DNA of 64,000 nucleotides from Rhodococcus spongiicola (GTDB lineage Bacteria > Actinomycetota > Actinomycetes > Mycobacteriales > Mycobacteriaceae). The stretch's first letter is position 1, and every line of letters begins with the position of its first letter. Of this stretch, positions 1-8,768 are shown piece after piece. Location: NCBI RefSeq assembly GCF_004011835.1, contig NZ_RKLN01000002.1, positions 105,469 through 169,468 on the forward strand, in the 5' to 3' direction. The notes under the pieces were generated by a model. The model ran no database searches and was not told where the DNA came from. It was given only the letters and a program-made list of their open reading frames with translations. A program made the translations under genes and the position numbers.

Positions 1-379
1 GTGATTTGCCCGAGGGGCTGGCGTTGAGTGAGCAGGGTGTGTTGTCCGGTACTCCGACGGCCGCTGGGACGTTCGAGTTCACGGTGACCGCATCGAACGG
101 GGTTGGTGACGATGCGGTCCTCGAGGCCGCTCTAGAGATCGGGCAGGCTCCGGAGATCTCCGGTGCTCCGGCCGGTGGGGTGGTCGGCCAGCCCTATGAG
201 CACACGTTCACGGTGTCCGGAACTCCGGCACCGACGGTGGTGGTGACCGCTGGTGATTTGCCCGAGGGGCTGGCGTTGAGTGAGCAGGGTGTGTTGTCCG
301 GTACTCCGACGGCCGCTGGGACGTTCGAGTTCACGGTGACCGCATCGAACGGGGTTGGTGACGATGCGGTCCTCGAGGC
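1..379 (+). repeat. Exact 127-bp direct repeat, period 252 bp
   Basis: Positions 1-127 and 253-379 are identical base for base. They encode the second half of each Ig-like unit, and the 252-bp period equals 84 codons. Identity at all codon positions implies recent duplication or gene conversion rather than old repeat divergence. The equivalent part of the gene at 658-1974 (about 1750-1895) is clearly related but has diverged. Confidence 0.9.
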
Positions 380-446
380 GGCCATCGGCGTCACGGCCGA
401 GACCGATCCGGGAGCCGGTTCGTTGGGCAGCTTGGTCGGGAGCTGA
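1..446 (+). CDS. Secreted-type Ig-like (He_PIG) repeat protein, 3' end only
   Basis: This is the end of a gene that enters from the left edge; its first complete codon starts at position 3 and it stops at TGA 444-446. The visible residues form two putative Ig-fold units of about 84 residues of the He_PIG type (signature LPEGLALSEQGVLSGTPT), followed by the tail TDPGAGSLGSLVGS. Such beta-sandwich modules are usually found in exported or surface proteins; no ligand can be inferred. The neighbour at 658-1974 ends in the same module and tail, so the two are tandem paralogues, and a propeller may lie upstream outside the window. The N-terminus and any signal peptide are not visible. Confidence 0.75.
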   Translation, partial: DLPEGLALSEQGVLSGTPTAAGTFEFTVTASNGVGDDAVLEAALEIGQAPEISGAPAGGVVGQPYEHTFTVSGTPAPTVVVTAGDLPEGLALSEQGVLSGTPTAAGTFEFTVTASNGVGDDAVLEAAIGVTAETDPGAGSLGSLVGS

Positions 447-590
447 TCCGCGGGACATGGCTTCGGCGTGGTTGCTCGGCCGGTCGGAGCGAGGGTGCCG
501 AAGACGCAGATGCCTCTGTCGGCCCGGGCTAACTTTGCTTCGCTCGACGGAACGAACTCCGCGGTGAGCGACCGGTATGTATGTTTTGTC

Positions 591-617
591 GGAGTGGCCG
601 CCTTCCGCGGCCACTCC
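591..617 (+). promoter_or_regulatory. Perfect 11-bp hairpin between the two Ig-repeat genes
   Basis: Arms 591-601 and 607-617 are exact inverse complements around the 5-nt loop CTTCC. There is no T-run after it. It lies after the first gene's stop (446) and 40 bp before the ATG at 658, so it could end transcription of the first gene or act as a 5' leader structure for the second. Nothing else is recognised in the 447-657 gap. Confidence 0.5.
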
Positions 618-657
618 GCCCCTCGGGGGGTGCGGGATACCGGAAGGGCACATCACC

Positions 658-1974
658 ATGATCACCATCATTGGTCCGTCACCCTCACGAGTGAGACTGT
701 CGCGGTTGTCGGCGGCCTTCGGTGGCACCGTTCTCGCCGCAGCCACAATCCTCACTACTGCTGTCGGGTCGGCGGCCGCCGATGTCGTCACCGACACAAT
801 CCCAGTCCCGGAGGGACCGTCCGAGATTGCGATCACTCCGGACGGTGCCCACGCCTACGTCACCCAACAGCACAGTGACTCTGTGTCGGTGATCGCTACT
901 GCCACCAACACCGTCATCGACACCATCTCATGGGGCGACTCACCGAATGGGGTGGCGATCACCCCGGACGGTGCGCACGTGTACTACACCAACATGATCC
1001 GCGACTCGGTGTCGGTGATCGATACCTCCACCAACAAGGTCATCGCCGACGTCCCGGTCGGCGGCTCACCTCCCGCTGTGGCGATCACCCCTAACGGTGC
1101 CCTCGCCTACGTCACTAACTCGTCGGACGACGAAGTATTGGTGATCGACACCGCCACCAACACGGTCGCCACCACCGTCCCGGTCGGTCAGGTGCCGTTC
1201 GAGCTGGCGATCACCCCTGACGGGGCCTTCGCCTACGTAGCCAACATGGTTGGCGACTCGGTGTCGGTGATCGACATCGCTACCAACACGGTCGTCACCG
1301 CCGTCCCGGTAGGTGACCAACCGGTCGGGGTGGCGATCACCCCGGACGGTGCCCTCGCCTACGTCACCCACCAGGGCGATGACTCGGTGTCGGTGATCGA
1401 TACCTCCACCAACACGGTCGCCACCACCTTCCCTGTGGGCGGCCGACCGACTTCGGTCGCGATCACTCCGGACGGAGCCCTCGCCTATATCACCAACTTT
1501 GACGACGAATCGGTGTCGGTGATCGATACCTCCACCAACACGGTCGCCACCACAATCGCGGTCGGCGACCGACCGTCCGGAGTGGCGATCACCCCGAACG
1601 GCACCCACGCCTACGTCACCAACTGGTTCGAGAACACGGTGTCGGTGATCGAGGTCGGTATACCAGCCTCCATCACCGGTGCACCGGCTGCCGGTGTCGT
1701 CGGCGAGGTGTACGAGCACCTTTTCGAGGTGACCGGTACCCCGGCACCGGCGGTGGCGGTGACCGCTGGGGATTTGCCCGAGGGGCTCACATTGAGCGAG
1801 CAGGGGGTTCTCTCCGGTAGCCCGACGGTCGCCGGGACGTACGAGTTCACTGTGACCGCATCCAACGGGATCGGTGACGACGCGGTCCTCGAGATCACTG
1901 TCGACGTCACAGCCCAGACGGATCCGGGAACCGGTTCGTTGGGCAGCTTGTTGGAGAGCTTGGCCGGGAGCTGA
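658..1974 (+). CDS. Secreted seven-repeat YVTN beta-propeller protein with C-terminal Ig-like domain
   Basis: The product has 438 residues. I chose ATG 658 because GGAAGGG lies about 11 bp upstream and the protein then opens with a signal peptide: a basic stretch, a hydrophobic core (FGGTVLAAATILTTAVGS) and an AAA-type cleavage region. Seven repeats of about 42 residues follow, each with the core VAITPDGAxAYVTN...VSVIDTxTNTV, the expected number for a seven-bladed propeller. A He_PIG Ig-like unit sits near residues 345-420 and the tail is TDPGTGSLGSLLESLAGS. The protein is probably exported and may bind cell wall or ligands; no catalytic residues are recognisable. It is a tandem paralogue of the gene ending at 446. 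Confidence 0.85.
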   Translation: MITIIGPSPSRVRLSRLSAAFGGTVLAAATILTTAVGSAAADVVTDTIPVPEGPSEIAITPDGAHAYVTQQHSDSVSVIATATNTVIDTISWGDSPNGVAITPDGAHVYYTNMIRDSVSVIDTSTNKVIADVPVGGSPPAVAITPNGALAYVTNSSDDEVLVIDTATNTVATTVPVGQVPFELAITPDGAFAYVANMVGDSVSVIDIATNTVVTAVPVGDQPVGVAITPDGALAYVTHQGDDSVSVIDTSTNTVATTFPVGGRPTSVAITPDGALAYITNFDDESVSVIDTSTNTVATTIAVGDRPSGVAITPNGTHAYVTNWFENTVSVIEVGIPASITGAPAAGVVGEVYEHLFEVTGTPAPAVAVTAGDLPEGLTLSEQGVLSGSPTVAGTYEFTVTASNGIGDDAVLEITVDVTAQTDPGTGSLGSLLESLAGS

Positions 1975-2083
1975 TTCGCGGGTGATGCAGCCGACGCCGT
2001 CACCTGCGACGCCGTCATTCGGCCGTCCAGGACCGGGATACGCACTCGGGTTGCTACGCGAGGGGCACCCAGCTCGTGATCAC

Positions 2084-2115
2084 TTGACTCGATAGGACGG
2101 GGCGGTCCGTAGACT
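2084..2115 (+). promoter_or_regulatory. Candidate promoter for the small ORF / sucrase-ferredoxin unit
   Basis: A -10-like TAGACT at 2110-2115 lies exactly 6 nt before GTG 2122, the spacing typical of leaderless actinobacterial transcripts. A TTGACT at 2084-2089 could be the -35, but the 20-bp spacer is longer than ideal. Confidence 0.45.
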
Positions 2116-2121
2116 GCGCAG

Positions 2122-2238
2122 GTGCTGATCGAGGACTGCGACGCGCTCGGTGAGGCGATTCCAAACAAGATCCAGTGGCTGGTGGGTTCTTCTCTCACCA
2201 CGGTTTTGGCTGGCGGTTTCCCGGGAGGCGTTCGGTGA
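2122..2238 (+). CDS. Possible leaderless 38-codon small ORF coupled to the next gene
   Basis: GTG 2122 opens a 38-residue ORF (begins MLIEDCDALGEAIPNKIQW, ends GGFPGGVR) whose TGA (2236-2238) overlaps the GTG start of the next gene at 2235 as GTGA, a standard translational-coupling arrangement. A TAGACT hexamer sits 6 nt upstream of the start. No family is recognised. It may be a real short protein, a leader peptide that sets translation of the downstream gene, or chance. Confidence 0.35.
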   Translation: MLIEDCDALGEAIPNKIQWLVGSSLTTVLAGGFPGGVR

Positions 2239-3152
2239 GCGAATCGGTTCCCCCGGGTGGCCCCGTCGCGTGTTCCGTGTTGTCCGCGGACGAACCCCTC
2301 CCCGGGACTGCGGTGCATGTCACCGGGTGGGTGTGCATCGAGTACCCGGGTGCGTGGGGCCGCGACGTGCTCGACGGGACGGCGCTCGGTGCGGAGTTGG
2401 CCGCCGAACTGTCCAGGCGGGCCGACGCGGCGGCTGTCCGCATCATGTTCATCCGCCGCCCCGGGCGGGACGAACAGACGCGTGACGGGCGGACGGTACT
2501 GCTGGCGAACTCGGACCCCCGCCACTCGTGGTGCGAGCGGCTCGTGATCGGGGAGATCTCGGAACTACTGGACATCGACCTGTCTCGGGTCGCCGGCCCC
2601 GCCCCCGGTCTCGGGGAACCGGTGGTCGAACCGGTCGTGCTGGTGTGTGCTCACGGTAAACGCGACCGGTGCTGTGCGGTGCTCGGACGTCCGGTCGCGG
2701 CCGAGTTGGCTGCGGAGTTCGGCGACGCCGTGTGGGAGTGCTCGCACACCGGCGGCCACCGGTTCGCACCGTCGATGATCCTGCTGCCGAGCGGCGTGAC
2801 GTACGGCCGGCTCGCCCCGGCCGAGAGTGAGCTGGCGGTGCGGGCGGCCACGGCTGGCGAGGTGTATCTGTCGGGCCTGCGTGGTCGCAGCTACTGGGCC
2901 CCGCGCGGACAGGCCGCTGAGGTATTCGTGCGGCATAGCGTGCGTGCCGGTGTGGACGACCTCTCGGTCGACGATCGGGGTCCCGATCCGGTCGTGACGC
3001 ATCGCGACGGCCGCCGCTGGCGGGTCATCGTGCAGCAGCGCGAGCTCGAAGCCAGGCCCACCAGTTGCGGCGCCGACGCCAAGCCGGTACGCCCGGTGGT
3101 GGCGGTGGACATGCACGAACTTCCTGCCGGAATCCCTACAGGGAGTTCGTGA
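2235..3152 (+). CDS. Sucrase/ferredoxin-like family protein
   Basis: This 305-residue protein of the Suc_Fer-like family has a thioredoxin-like ferredoxin fold. The family's cysteine/histidine signatures are present: CAHGKRDRCCAVLG near the middle, then CSHTGGHRFAP, which in relatives is thought to hold a [2Fe-2S] cluster. An upstream motif HSWCERLVIGEIS is also seen. GTG 2235 was preferred to an in-frame upstream ATG because GGGAGG lies 8 bp before it and the N-terminus then matches the expected length. The role is probably cytosolic electron transfer or redox; the partner is unknown. It converges on the reductase gene at 3185. Confidence 0.8.
   Translation: MSESVPPGGPVACSVLSADEPLPGTAVHVTGWVCIEYPGAWGRDVLDGTALGAELAAELSRRADAAAVRIMFIRRPGRDEQTRDGRTVLLANSDPRHSWCERLVIGEISELLDIDLSRVAGPAPGLGEPVVEPVVLVCAHGKRDRCCAVLGRPVAAELAAEFGDAVWECSHTGGHRFAPSMILLPSGVTYGRLAPAESELAVRAATAGEVYLSGLRGRSYWAPRGQAAEVFVRHSVRAGVDDLSVDDRGPDPVVTHRDGRRWRVIVQQRELEARPTSCGADAKPVRPVVAVDMHELPAGIPTGSS
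3114..3151 (+). terminator. Hairpin overlapping the stop of the sucrase/ferredoxin gene
   Basis: Arms 3114-3126 and 3139-3151 pair over 13 bp with one mismatch (CACGAACTTCCTG against CAGGGAGTTCGTG). It includes the last codons and TGA, with no T-run. It sits 33 bp before the end of the convergent gene, consistent with a terminator. Confidence 0.55.
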
Positions 3153-3184
3153 TCGAACGTCGTCAGTTGATCAACGCAGTCGGG

Positions 3185-5182
3185 TCACCAGTGCGTGCCC
3201 GGAATCAGTCGACCGAGACGGCGGACGATCCGGGCCGCGGACTCGGCCGGGCCGGTCGGCCGCGGCGTGACCGATGGTGTCTCGGGAGCGGGTTCCGGCT
3301 TGGCTGCGCTACCTTCCCCGCGCGCCGCGGGTGAATCGGGGAACGCGTGATAGAAGGCGGAGAACATGCGGTCTTTCATCCGCGGCATGAAGATCCCGCC
3401 GAACTCGAAAAACGTTCCGATCGGGGCGTCGATTCGCTTCGGCTTCTCGATCAACGCGCGGATCACCATCGCGGCCGCCTTCTCGGGGCTGGCAGCGGGA
3501 CCGGTGTTGTAGTGGCCGGTCGGTGCGATCATCGGGGTGCGCACGAGCGGCATGTGGATGGTCGTGAAGGTGATCCCGTCGGAGAGGGTCTCGGCGGCGG
3601 CGACGTCCGCGAAGCCGTCGAGGGCCGACTTGCTCGCGATGTATCCGGCGAAGCGCGGCGTACGCGCCTGGACACCGGCGGTGCTGATATTGACGATGTG
3701 GCCGAAGCGGCGCTCACGCATGTGCGGCAGCAGCGCCAATACCAGGCGGACCGCGCCGAAGTAGTTGACCGCCATCGTTCGTTCGAAGTCGTGTAGGCGG
3801 TCGGTCGACCGGTACAGGCCGCGTCGAATGGACCGGCCCGCGTTGTTGACGAGCATATCCACGTGACCGTGTTCGGCCAGAATGGATTTGATGGTGTGGT
3901 CGACGGCCTCGGTGTCGGTGATGTCGCACTGGTAGGCGAACGCGGATCCGCCGCTTTCGCGAATCTGGGACACGACGGCCTCGAGCTCGTCGCCGCGGCG
4001 CGCGAGTAGCAGCACCGTGGCGCCTTTTTCAGCCGCCATGATCGCGGCCGAACGACCGATACCGGACGAGGCCCCGGTGATGATCACGTGCCGGTTGACG
4101 AGCGGGCCGGCCGGATCGTCACGGCGGGCACGGTCCGGGTCCAGATGCTCGTACCAGTACGTCCACAGCTTCGATGCGTACGACGGGAACGGTGGCACCG
4201 ATATTCCACTGTCCTGCAACGCCTCGCGAGTCCGGTCGACTGTGAATCGGGACGGCACGGTGAGGTGGTCGAGGATCACCGGTGGGATGCCCATCCGGCG
4301 CAGGACCGTGTCGCGGATTCTCCGGGCCGGTGCCGGAGGGCTCAGCAGGGGGCGGGCAGTGGCCGCCGGCAGGTCGGCGATCGGGGTCGGCGCGTGCGCG
4401 GCCTTCGCGAGTGCAGCAAAGATCTGACGGACCGGCTGTGGCTCGGGGGAGACGAGGTGGAAGGTCTGCGCGTCGAGGTCGGGACGCAGCATCAGTTCCA
4501 CCATCGCGTCCGCGACGAAGTCCACCGGAACGATGTTGGTGTAGCCGAGCTTCGGGACGGCGACCGGCAGCGCAGCCGGCAGTTTCGCCAGCGCGGCGAG
4601 CAGAGGGAAGAACAGGTAGGGGCCGTCGACCTTGTCCATCTCGCCGGTGACCGAACTGCCGACCACCGTCGAAGGGCGGTAGATCCGCCACGGCACGTCC
4701 GACTTGCGAACCAGACGCTCGGCCTCGAACTTGGTGCGGTGGTACGGCGTCGGGAAGTGCTGCCCCAGGTCGAAGTCGTCCTCGGTGAAGCGACCGTGGT
4801 GATCGCCCGCCACCGCGATCGACGAGACGTGGTGCAGGGTTGCGCCGAGTCGGGACGCGAGATCGATCACCGCCCGGGTCCCGTCGATGTTCGTTCTCGC
4901 CTGCTCCTCGCCGGCGGTCAGATCGTAGATCGCGCCGAGGTGCACGACGTGGTCCGCGGCCGGTGGGTCGGCCTCCAGCCCCAGGTCCGGTTCGGTGAGA
5001 TCGCCGACGAGGGCGTGTACCCGGTCGCCGCCCGTCCAGTGGTCCGCCATGCGCTCGAACTTCGAGAGCGAGTCCGGCCGCACCAACACGTGGACCTGCG
5101 CCGACGGGTCGCGGTCGAGCAATCGCTCGATCGTGTGCCTGCCCAGGAATCCCGTGCCGCCCGTGACGATGTAAGTGGCCAT
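3185..5182 (-). CDS. Two-domain SDR fatty acyl(-CoA) reductase, AcrA1-like
   Basis: The product has 665 residues. The N-terminal half is an extended SDR/male-sterility-type NAD(P)-binding reductase domain (VTGGTGFLG at about residues 6-14; YHRTKFEAERLV active-site region). The C-terminal half, from about residue 375, is a classical SDR (ITGASSGIGRS; NNAGRS; catalytic Ser ...GYIASK). This is the architecture of mycobacterial AcrA1-type enzymes, which reduce fatty acyl-CoA to fatty aldehyde/alcohol for wax or cell-wall lipids; substrate preference is inferred. ATG 5182 is the only sensible start, although GGAGG is just one base away, which may mean weak or unusual initiation. A perfect dyad lies directly upstream. 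Confidence 0.85.
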   Translation of the reverse strand: MATYIVTGGTGFLGRHTIERLLDRDPSAQVHVLVRPDSLSKFERMADHWTGGDRVHALVGDLTEPDLGLEADPPAADHVVHLGAIYDLTAGEEQARTNIDGTRAVIDLASRLGATLHHVSSIAVAGDHHGRFTEDDFDLGQHFPTPYHRTKFEAERLVRKSDVPWRIYRPSTVVGSSVTGEMDKVDGPYLFFPLLAALAKLPAALPVAVPKLGYTNIVPVDFVADAMVELMLRPDLDAQTFHLVSPEPQPVRQIFAALAKAAHAPTPIADLPAATARPLLSPPAPARRIRDTVLRRMGIPPVILDHLTVPSRFTVDRTREALQDSGISVPPFPSYASKLWTYWYEHLDPDRARRDDPAGPLVNRHVIITGASSGIGRSAAIMAAEKGATVLLLARRGDELEAVVSQIRESGGSAFAYQCDITDTEAVDHTIKSILAEHGHVDMLVNNAGRSIRRGLYRSTDRLHDFERTMAVNYFGAVRLVLALLPHMRERRFGHIVNISTAGVQARTPRFAGYIASKSALDGFADVAAAETLSDGITFTTIHMPLVRTPMIAPTGHYNTGPAASPEKAAAMVIRALIEKPKRIDAPIGTFFEFGGIFMPRMKDRMFSAFYHAFPDSPAARGEGSAAKPEPAPETPSVTPRPTGPAESAARIVRRLGRLIPGTHW

Positions 5183-5190
5183 ACCTCCGG

Positions 5191-5210
5191 AACTTACTGG
5201 AAAGTAAGTT
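5191..5210 (-). promoter_or_regulatory. Perfect 8-bp-arm dyad (TTACT-N4-AGTAA), TetR-type operator
   Basis: AACTTACTGGAAAGTAAGTT is a perfect inverted repeat with 8-bp arms and spacer GGAA, beginning 8 bp upstream of the acyl reductase start codon. Its size and symmetry are those of a TetR-family operator. The core TTACT-N4-AGTAA recurs at 46169-46182 before an enoyl-CoA hydratase gene. Confidence 0.7.
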
Positions 5211-5334
5211 GCATTGCTAGAGGGGCCGGACACGATCTCGATGGCCGTATTGCCACTGTCTGGTAACGATGCGAACCAGCGCTTCCAGCTCTTCTCGCCG
5301 TCCAGGCCCGCTCGAGACCCACCATATGGCATAA

Positions 5335-5350
5335 TCGAACACAAGTTCGA
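5335..5350 (+). promoter_or_regulatory. LexA SOS box upstream of dnaE2
   Basis: TCGAACACAAGTTCGA is a perfect 6-bp dyad with a 4-bp spacer, matching the Gram-positive/actinobacterial LexA consensus TCGAAC-N4-GTTCGA. It lies 68 bp before the dnaE2 start, so the mutagenic polymerase should be DNA-damage inducible, as in mycobacteria. Confidence 0.9.
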
Positions 5351-5417
5351 ATGATGTGCCTTCCCCTCCGCATCTTCCCAGGTAAGCAGGCCGCGAGAGC
5401 TGGACGGGGTGGGGCAG

Positions 5418-8400
5418 ATGGGCTGGGGCAACGGTCCGCCGACGTGGTCGGAGATGGAGCGGGTGCTGTCCGGGCGCCCGGATCGACGGGAGGGGCAGTT
5501 CCCGGGCGACGGTGGCGACAGCCCGGCCTGGTCCCGCAAGCGGGGCGCCTACCTGGCCGATGGTGTGTCACGGCCGGCTGGTGCCACCGTCCCGTACGCG
5601 GAACTGCACACCCACTCCGCCTTCAGCTTCCTCGATGGCGCCAGCCCGCCCGAAGAGTTGGTGGAGGAGGCGGTGCGGCTCGGCCTGGACGCGATTGCCC
5701 TCACCGACCATGACGGGATGTACGGCGTGGTCCGGTTCGCCGAGGCTGCCAAGGAACTCGGCATGCGGACGGTGTTCGGGGCCGAGTTGTCGCTCGATGC
5801 CGCGCCGCGCACCGGCGCCCCCGACCCCGACGGCACGCACCTGCTGGTGCTGGCCCGCGGACAAGAGGGGTACCGGCGGCTGTCCCGGCAGATCGCGGCC
5901 GCACACCTCGCGGGCGGGGAGAAGGGCAAGCCCCGCTACGACTACGACGCGCTCACCGAGGCGGCCGGCGGGCACTGGCAGGTGCTCACCGGTTGCCGCA
6001 AGGGGCATGTGGGCAGCGCGCTCGCCGCGGGCGGACTCGACGCCGCCGAGGCGGCGCTGCGCGATCTCGTCGACCGGTTCGGTGCGGACCGGGTGACCGT
6101 CGAACTCACCCACCGCGGGCTGCCCGCGGACGATGAGGTCAATGCGCTGCTCGCGGAACTCGCGGTGAGACAGGGCCTTTCCGTCATCGCCTCCACAGCT
6201 GCACACTTCGCCGGTCCGTCGCGTCGACGGCTCGCAATGGCGATGGCCGCGGTGCGGGCCCGACAGAGCCTCGACGAGACCGCGGGCTGGCTCGCGCCCA
6301 CCGGAGGCGCGCACCTGCGGTCCGGGGCCGAGATGGCGCGGCTGTTCGCCCGCTATCCGGAGGCCGTCGCGGGGGCGGCCGAGTTGGGGCTCGAGTGCGC
6401 ATTCGACCTGCGTCTCATCGCGCCGAAACTGCCGCCGTTCGACGTCCCACCCGGCCACACCGAGGCGAGTTGGCTCCGCGAGTTGACCATGCAGGGGGCG
6501 CGACGGCGCTACGGTCCGCCGCCCGAGAGCCCGGCCGCGTACGAGCAGATCGAGCACGAACTCGGGATCATCGAACGCCTGGACTTCCCCGGCTACTTCC
6601 TCGTCGTCCACGACATCGTCTCGTTCTGCAAGGACAACGACATCCTCTGCCAGGGAAGGGGATCGGCCGCCAACTCGGCGGTCTGCTACGCGATCGGCAT
6701 CACCAACGTCGACCCCGTGCGCAACGAGCTGCTGTTCGAGCGGTTCCTCTCACCCGAGAGAGACGGCCCGCCCGACATCGACGTCGACATCGAGTCCGAC
6801 CGCCGTGAGGAGGCCATCCAGCACGTCTACACCAAGTACGGCCGGGAGTACGCCGCTCAGGTTGCCAACGTCATCACCTACCGCGGCAAGTCGTCGGTGC
6901 GGGACATGGCGCGGGCGCTCGGGTTCTCGCAGGGGCAGCAGGACGCGTGGAGCAAACAGGTCAGTCGCTGGACGGGCGTCGGCGGCGAGACGGGGACGGA
7001 CATTCCCCCGGCCGTCCTGGAGCTGGCCGCCCAGATCGAGGGCTTCCCACGGCATCTGGGCATCCACTCCGGTGGCATGGTGATCTGCGACCGCCCCATC
7101 GCCGACGTGTGCCCGGTCGAGTGGGCACGCATGGAGAATCGCAGCGTCCTGCAGTGGGACAAGGATGACTGTGCCGCAGTGGGATTGGTGAAGTTCGATC
7201 TGCTGGGTCTCGGCATGCTCTCGGCCCTGCACTACATGATCGACCTGGTCGCCGAGCACATGGGCGTCGAGGTGAACCTGGCGCAACTGGACCTGTCCGA
7301 GCAGGCGGTCTACGAGATGCTGCAGCGGGCCGACTCGGTGGGTGTGTTCCAGGTGGAGTCGCGGGCTCAGATGGCGACGCTGCCGCGCCTGAAGCCCCGG
7401 AACTTCTACGACCTGGTGGTGGAGGTCGCTCTGATCCGGCCCGGCCCGATCCAGGGCGGCTCGGTGCACCCCTACATCCGGCGCCGGGCCGGCCGCGAAC
7501 CCGTCACCTACGACCATCCGTGTCTCGAGAAGGCGTTGAAGCGCACGCTGGGGGTGCCGTTGTTCCAGGAACAGCTCATGCAGATGGCCGTCGACGCGGC
7601 CGGGTTCACCGCTGCCGAGGCCGATCAGTTGCGGCGTGCAATGGGCTCCAAGCGGTCGCCCGAGAAGATGGAACGGCTGCGCGGGCGCCTCTACGACGGC
7701 ATGCGAGAGTTGCACGGCATCACCGGTGAGGTCGCCGACCGGATCTACGAGAAGCTGTACGCCTTCGCCAACTTCGGCTTCCCCGAGAGTCATTCGCAGT
7801 CCTTCGCGTCGCTGGTCTTCTACTCGGCGTGGTTCAAGCTGCACCACCCCGCGGCCTTCTGTGCCGGACTGCTGCGGGCGCAGCCGATGGGTTTCTACTC
7901 GCCGCAGTCGCTCGTCGCCGACGCCCGCCGGCACGGGGTGCGGGTGCGCGGCGCGGACGTGAACGCGAGCCTCGCGGACGCGACGCTCGAGGAACACGGC
8001 ACCGAGGTGCGGCTGGGGCTCGGGGAGGTGCGCGGCATCGGTACCTCGCTCGCCGAACGCATCGCCGCGGCCCGGGAGCAGGACGGGCCATTCACGTCGA
8101 TCCTGGATCTGACCGGGCGGGTCGAGCTGAGCGCCGCACAGGTCGAGTCCCTCGCGATGGCCGGTGCGCTCGGGTGCTTCGGGCTCTCCCGGCGTGAGGG
8201 GTTGTGGGCGGCCGGCGCGGCGGCGGGGGAACGTCCGGACCGGCTGCCGGGGACGGGTGCGTCGACCCACGCGCCCACCCTGCCCGGCATGAGCGCTCTC
8301 GAACTCGCCGCCGCCGACGTGTGGGCCACCGGAATCTCGCCGGACAGCTACCCCACGGAGTTCCTGCGTCCGCAACTCGACGCGCTGGGAGTGCTCCCGG

Positions 8401-8702
8401 CGTCGCGGCTGTTGGACGTGCCGGACGGGGACCGGGTGCTGGTCGGGGGCGCGGTCACGCACCGGCAGCGGCCGGCGACCGCCTCCGGGGTGACCTTCAT
8501 CAACCTCGAGGACGAGACCGGAATGGTCAACGTCGTGTGTTCGGTCGGGCTGTGGGCGAGGTACCGCAAGCTCGCGACCGGCGCTCCGGCGCTGCTGGTG
8601 CGCGGGCGGGTGCAGAATGCGGAGGGCGCCGTGACGGTTGTCGCGGACCATCTCCAACTCATGGACCTGCGGATGTCGAGCAGGTCGCGAGACTTCCGCT
8701 GA
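5418..8702 (+). CDS. dnaE2: Error-prone DNA polymerase III alpha subunit DnaE2 (ImuC)
   Basis: This 1094-residue C-family polymerase performs SOS translesion synthesis, normally with ImuA' and ImuB, whose genes are not in this window. An N-terminal PHP domain begins YAELHTHSAFSFLDG (near residue 60). The palm carries the catalytic aspartates in PDIDVDIESD (about residues 452-461), followed by helix-hairpin-helix and OB-fold regions (GVTFINLEDETGMVNVV). The start MGWGNGPPTW at ATG 5418 matches what I recall of the mycobacterial protein; GTG 5409 is an in-frame alternative. Control by LexA is indicated by the box at 5335-5350. Confidence 0.93.
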   Translation: MGWGNGPPTWSEMERVLSGRPDRREGQFPGDGGDSPAWSRKRGAYLADGVSRPAGATVPYAELHTHSAFSFLDGASPPEELVEEAVRLGLDAIALTDHDGMYGVVRFAEAAKELGMRTVFGAELSLDAAPRTGAPDPDGTHLLVLARGQEGYRRLSRQIAAAHLAGGEKGKPRYDYDALTEAAGGHWQVLTGCRKGHVGSALAAGGLDAAEAALRDLVDRFGADRVTVELTHRGLPADDEVNALLAELAVRQGLSVIASTAAHFAGPSRRRLAMAMAAVRARQSLDETAGWLAPTGGAHLRSGAEMARLFARYPEAVAGAAELGLECAFDLRLIAPKLPPFDVPPGHTEASWLRELTMQGARRRYGPPPESPAAYEQIEHELGIIERLDFPGYFLVVHDIVSFCKDNDILCQGRGSAANSAVCYAIGITNVDPVRNELLFERFLSPERDGPPDIDVDIESDRREEAIQHVYTKYGREYAAQVANVITYRGKSSVRDMARALGFSQGQQDAWSKQVSRWTGVGGETGTDIPPAVLELAAQIEGFPRHLGIHSGGMVICDRPIADVCPVEWARMENRSVLQWDKDDCAAVGLVKFDLLGLGMLSALHYMIDLVAEHMGVEVNLAQLDLSEQAVYEMLQRADSVGVFQVESRAQMATLPRLKPRNFYDLVVEVALIRPGPIQGGSVHPYIRRRAGREPVTYDHPCLEKALKRTLGVPLFQEQLMQMAVDAAGFTAAEADQLRRAMGSKRSPEKMERLRGRLYDGMRELHGITGEVADRIYEKLYAFANFGFPESHSQSFASLVFYSAWFKLHHPAAFCAGLLRAQPMGFYSPQSLVADARRHGVRVRGADVNASLADATLEEHGTEVRLGLGEVRGIGTSLAERIAAAREQDGPFTSILDLTGRVELSAAQVESLAMAGALGCFGLSRREGLWAAGAAAGERPDRLPGTGASTHAPTLPGMSALELAAADVWATGISPDSYPTEFLRPQLDALGVLPASRLLDVPDGDRVLVGGAVTHRQRPATASGVTFINLEDETGMVNVVCSVGLWARYRKLATGAPALLVRGRVQNAEGAVTVVADHLQLMDLRMSSRSRDFR

Positions 8703-8723
8703 GAGCAGTCTCACATCCTCCAG

Positions 8724-8739
8724 ATACCCCCTGGGGTAT
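8724..8739 (+). promoter_or_regulatory. CsoR/CstR-type operator before the CoA-disulfide reductase gene
   Basis: ATACCCCCTGGGGTAT has perfect 7-bp arms. Such G/C-tract dyads flanked by AT are typical operators of the CsoR/CstR repressor family. It lies 30 bp before GTG 8769 and is the best of three similar sites in this cluster, which also encodes a repressor of that family (12776-13042). Confidence 0.75.
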
Positions 8740-8768
8740 GGTTGTGCGAAACGTCGAGGAGGTAGCTC

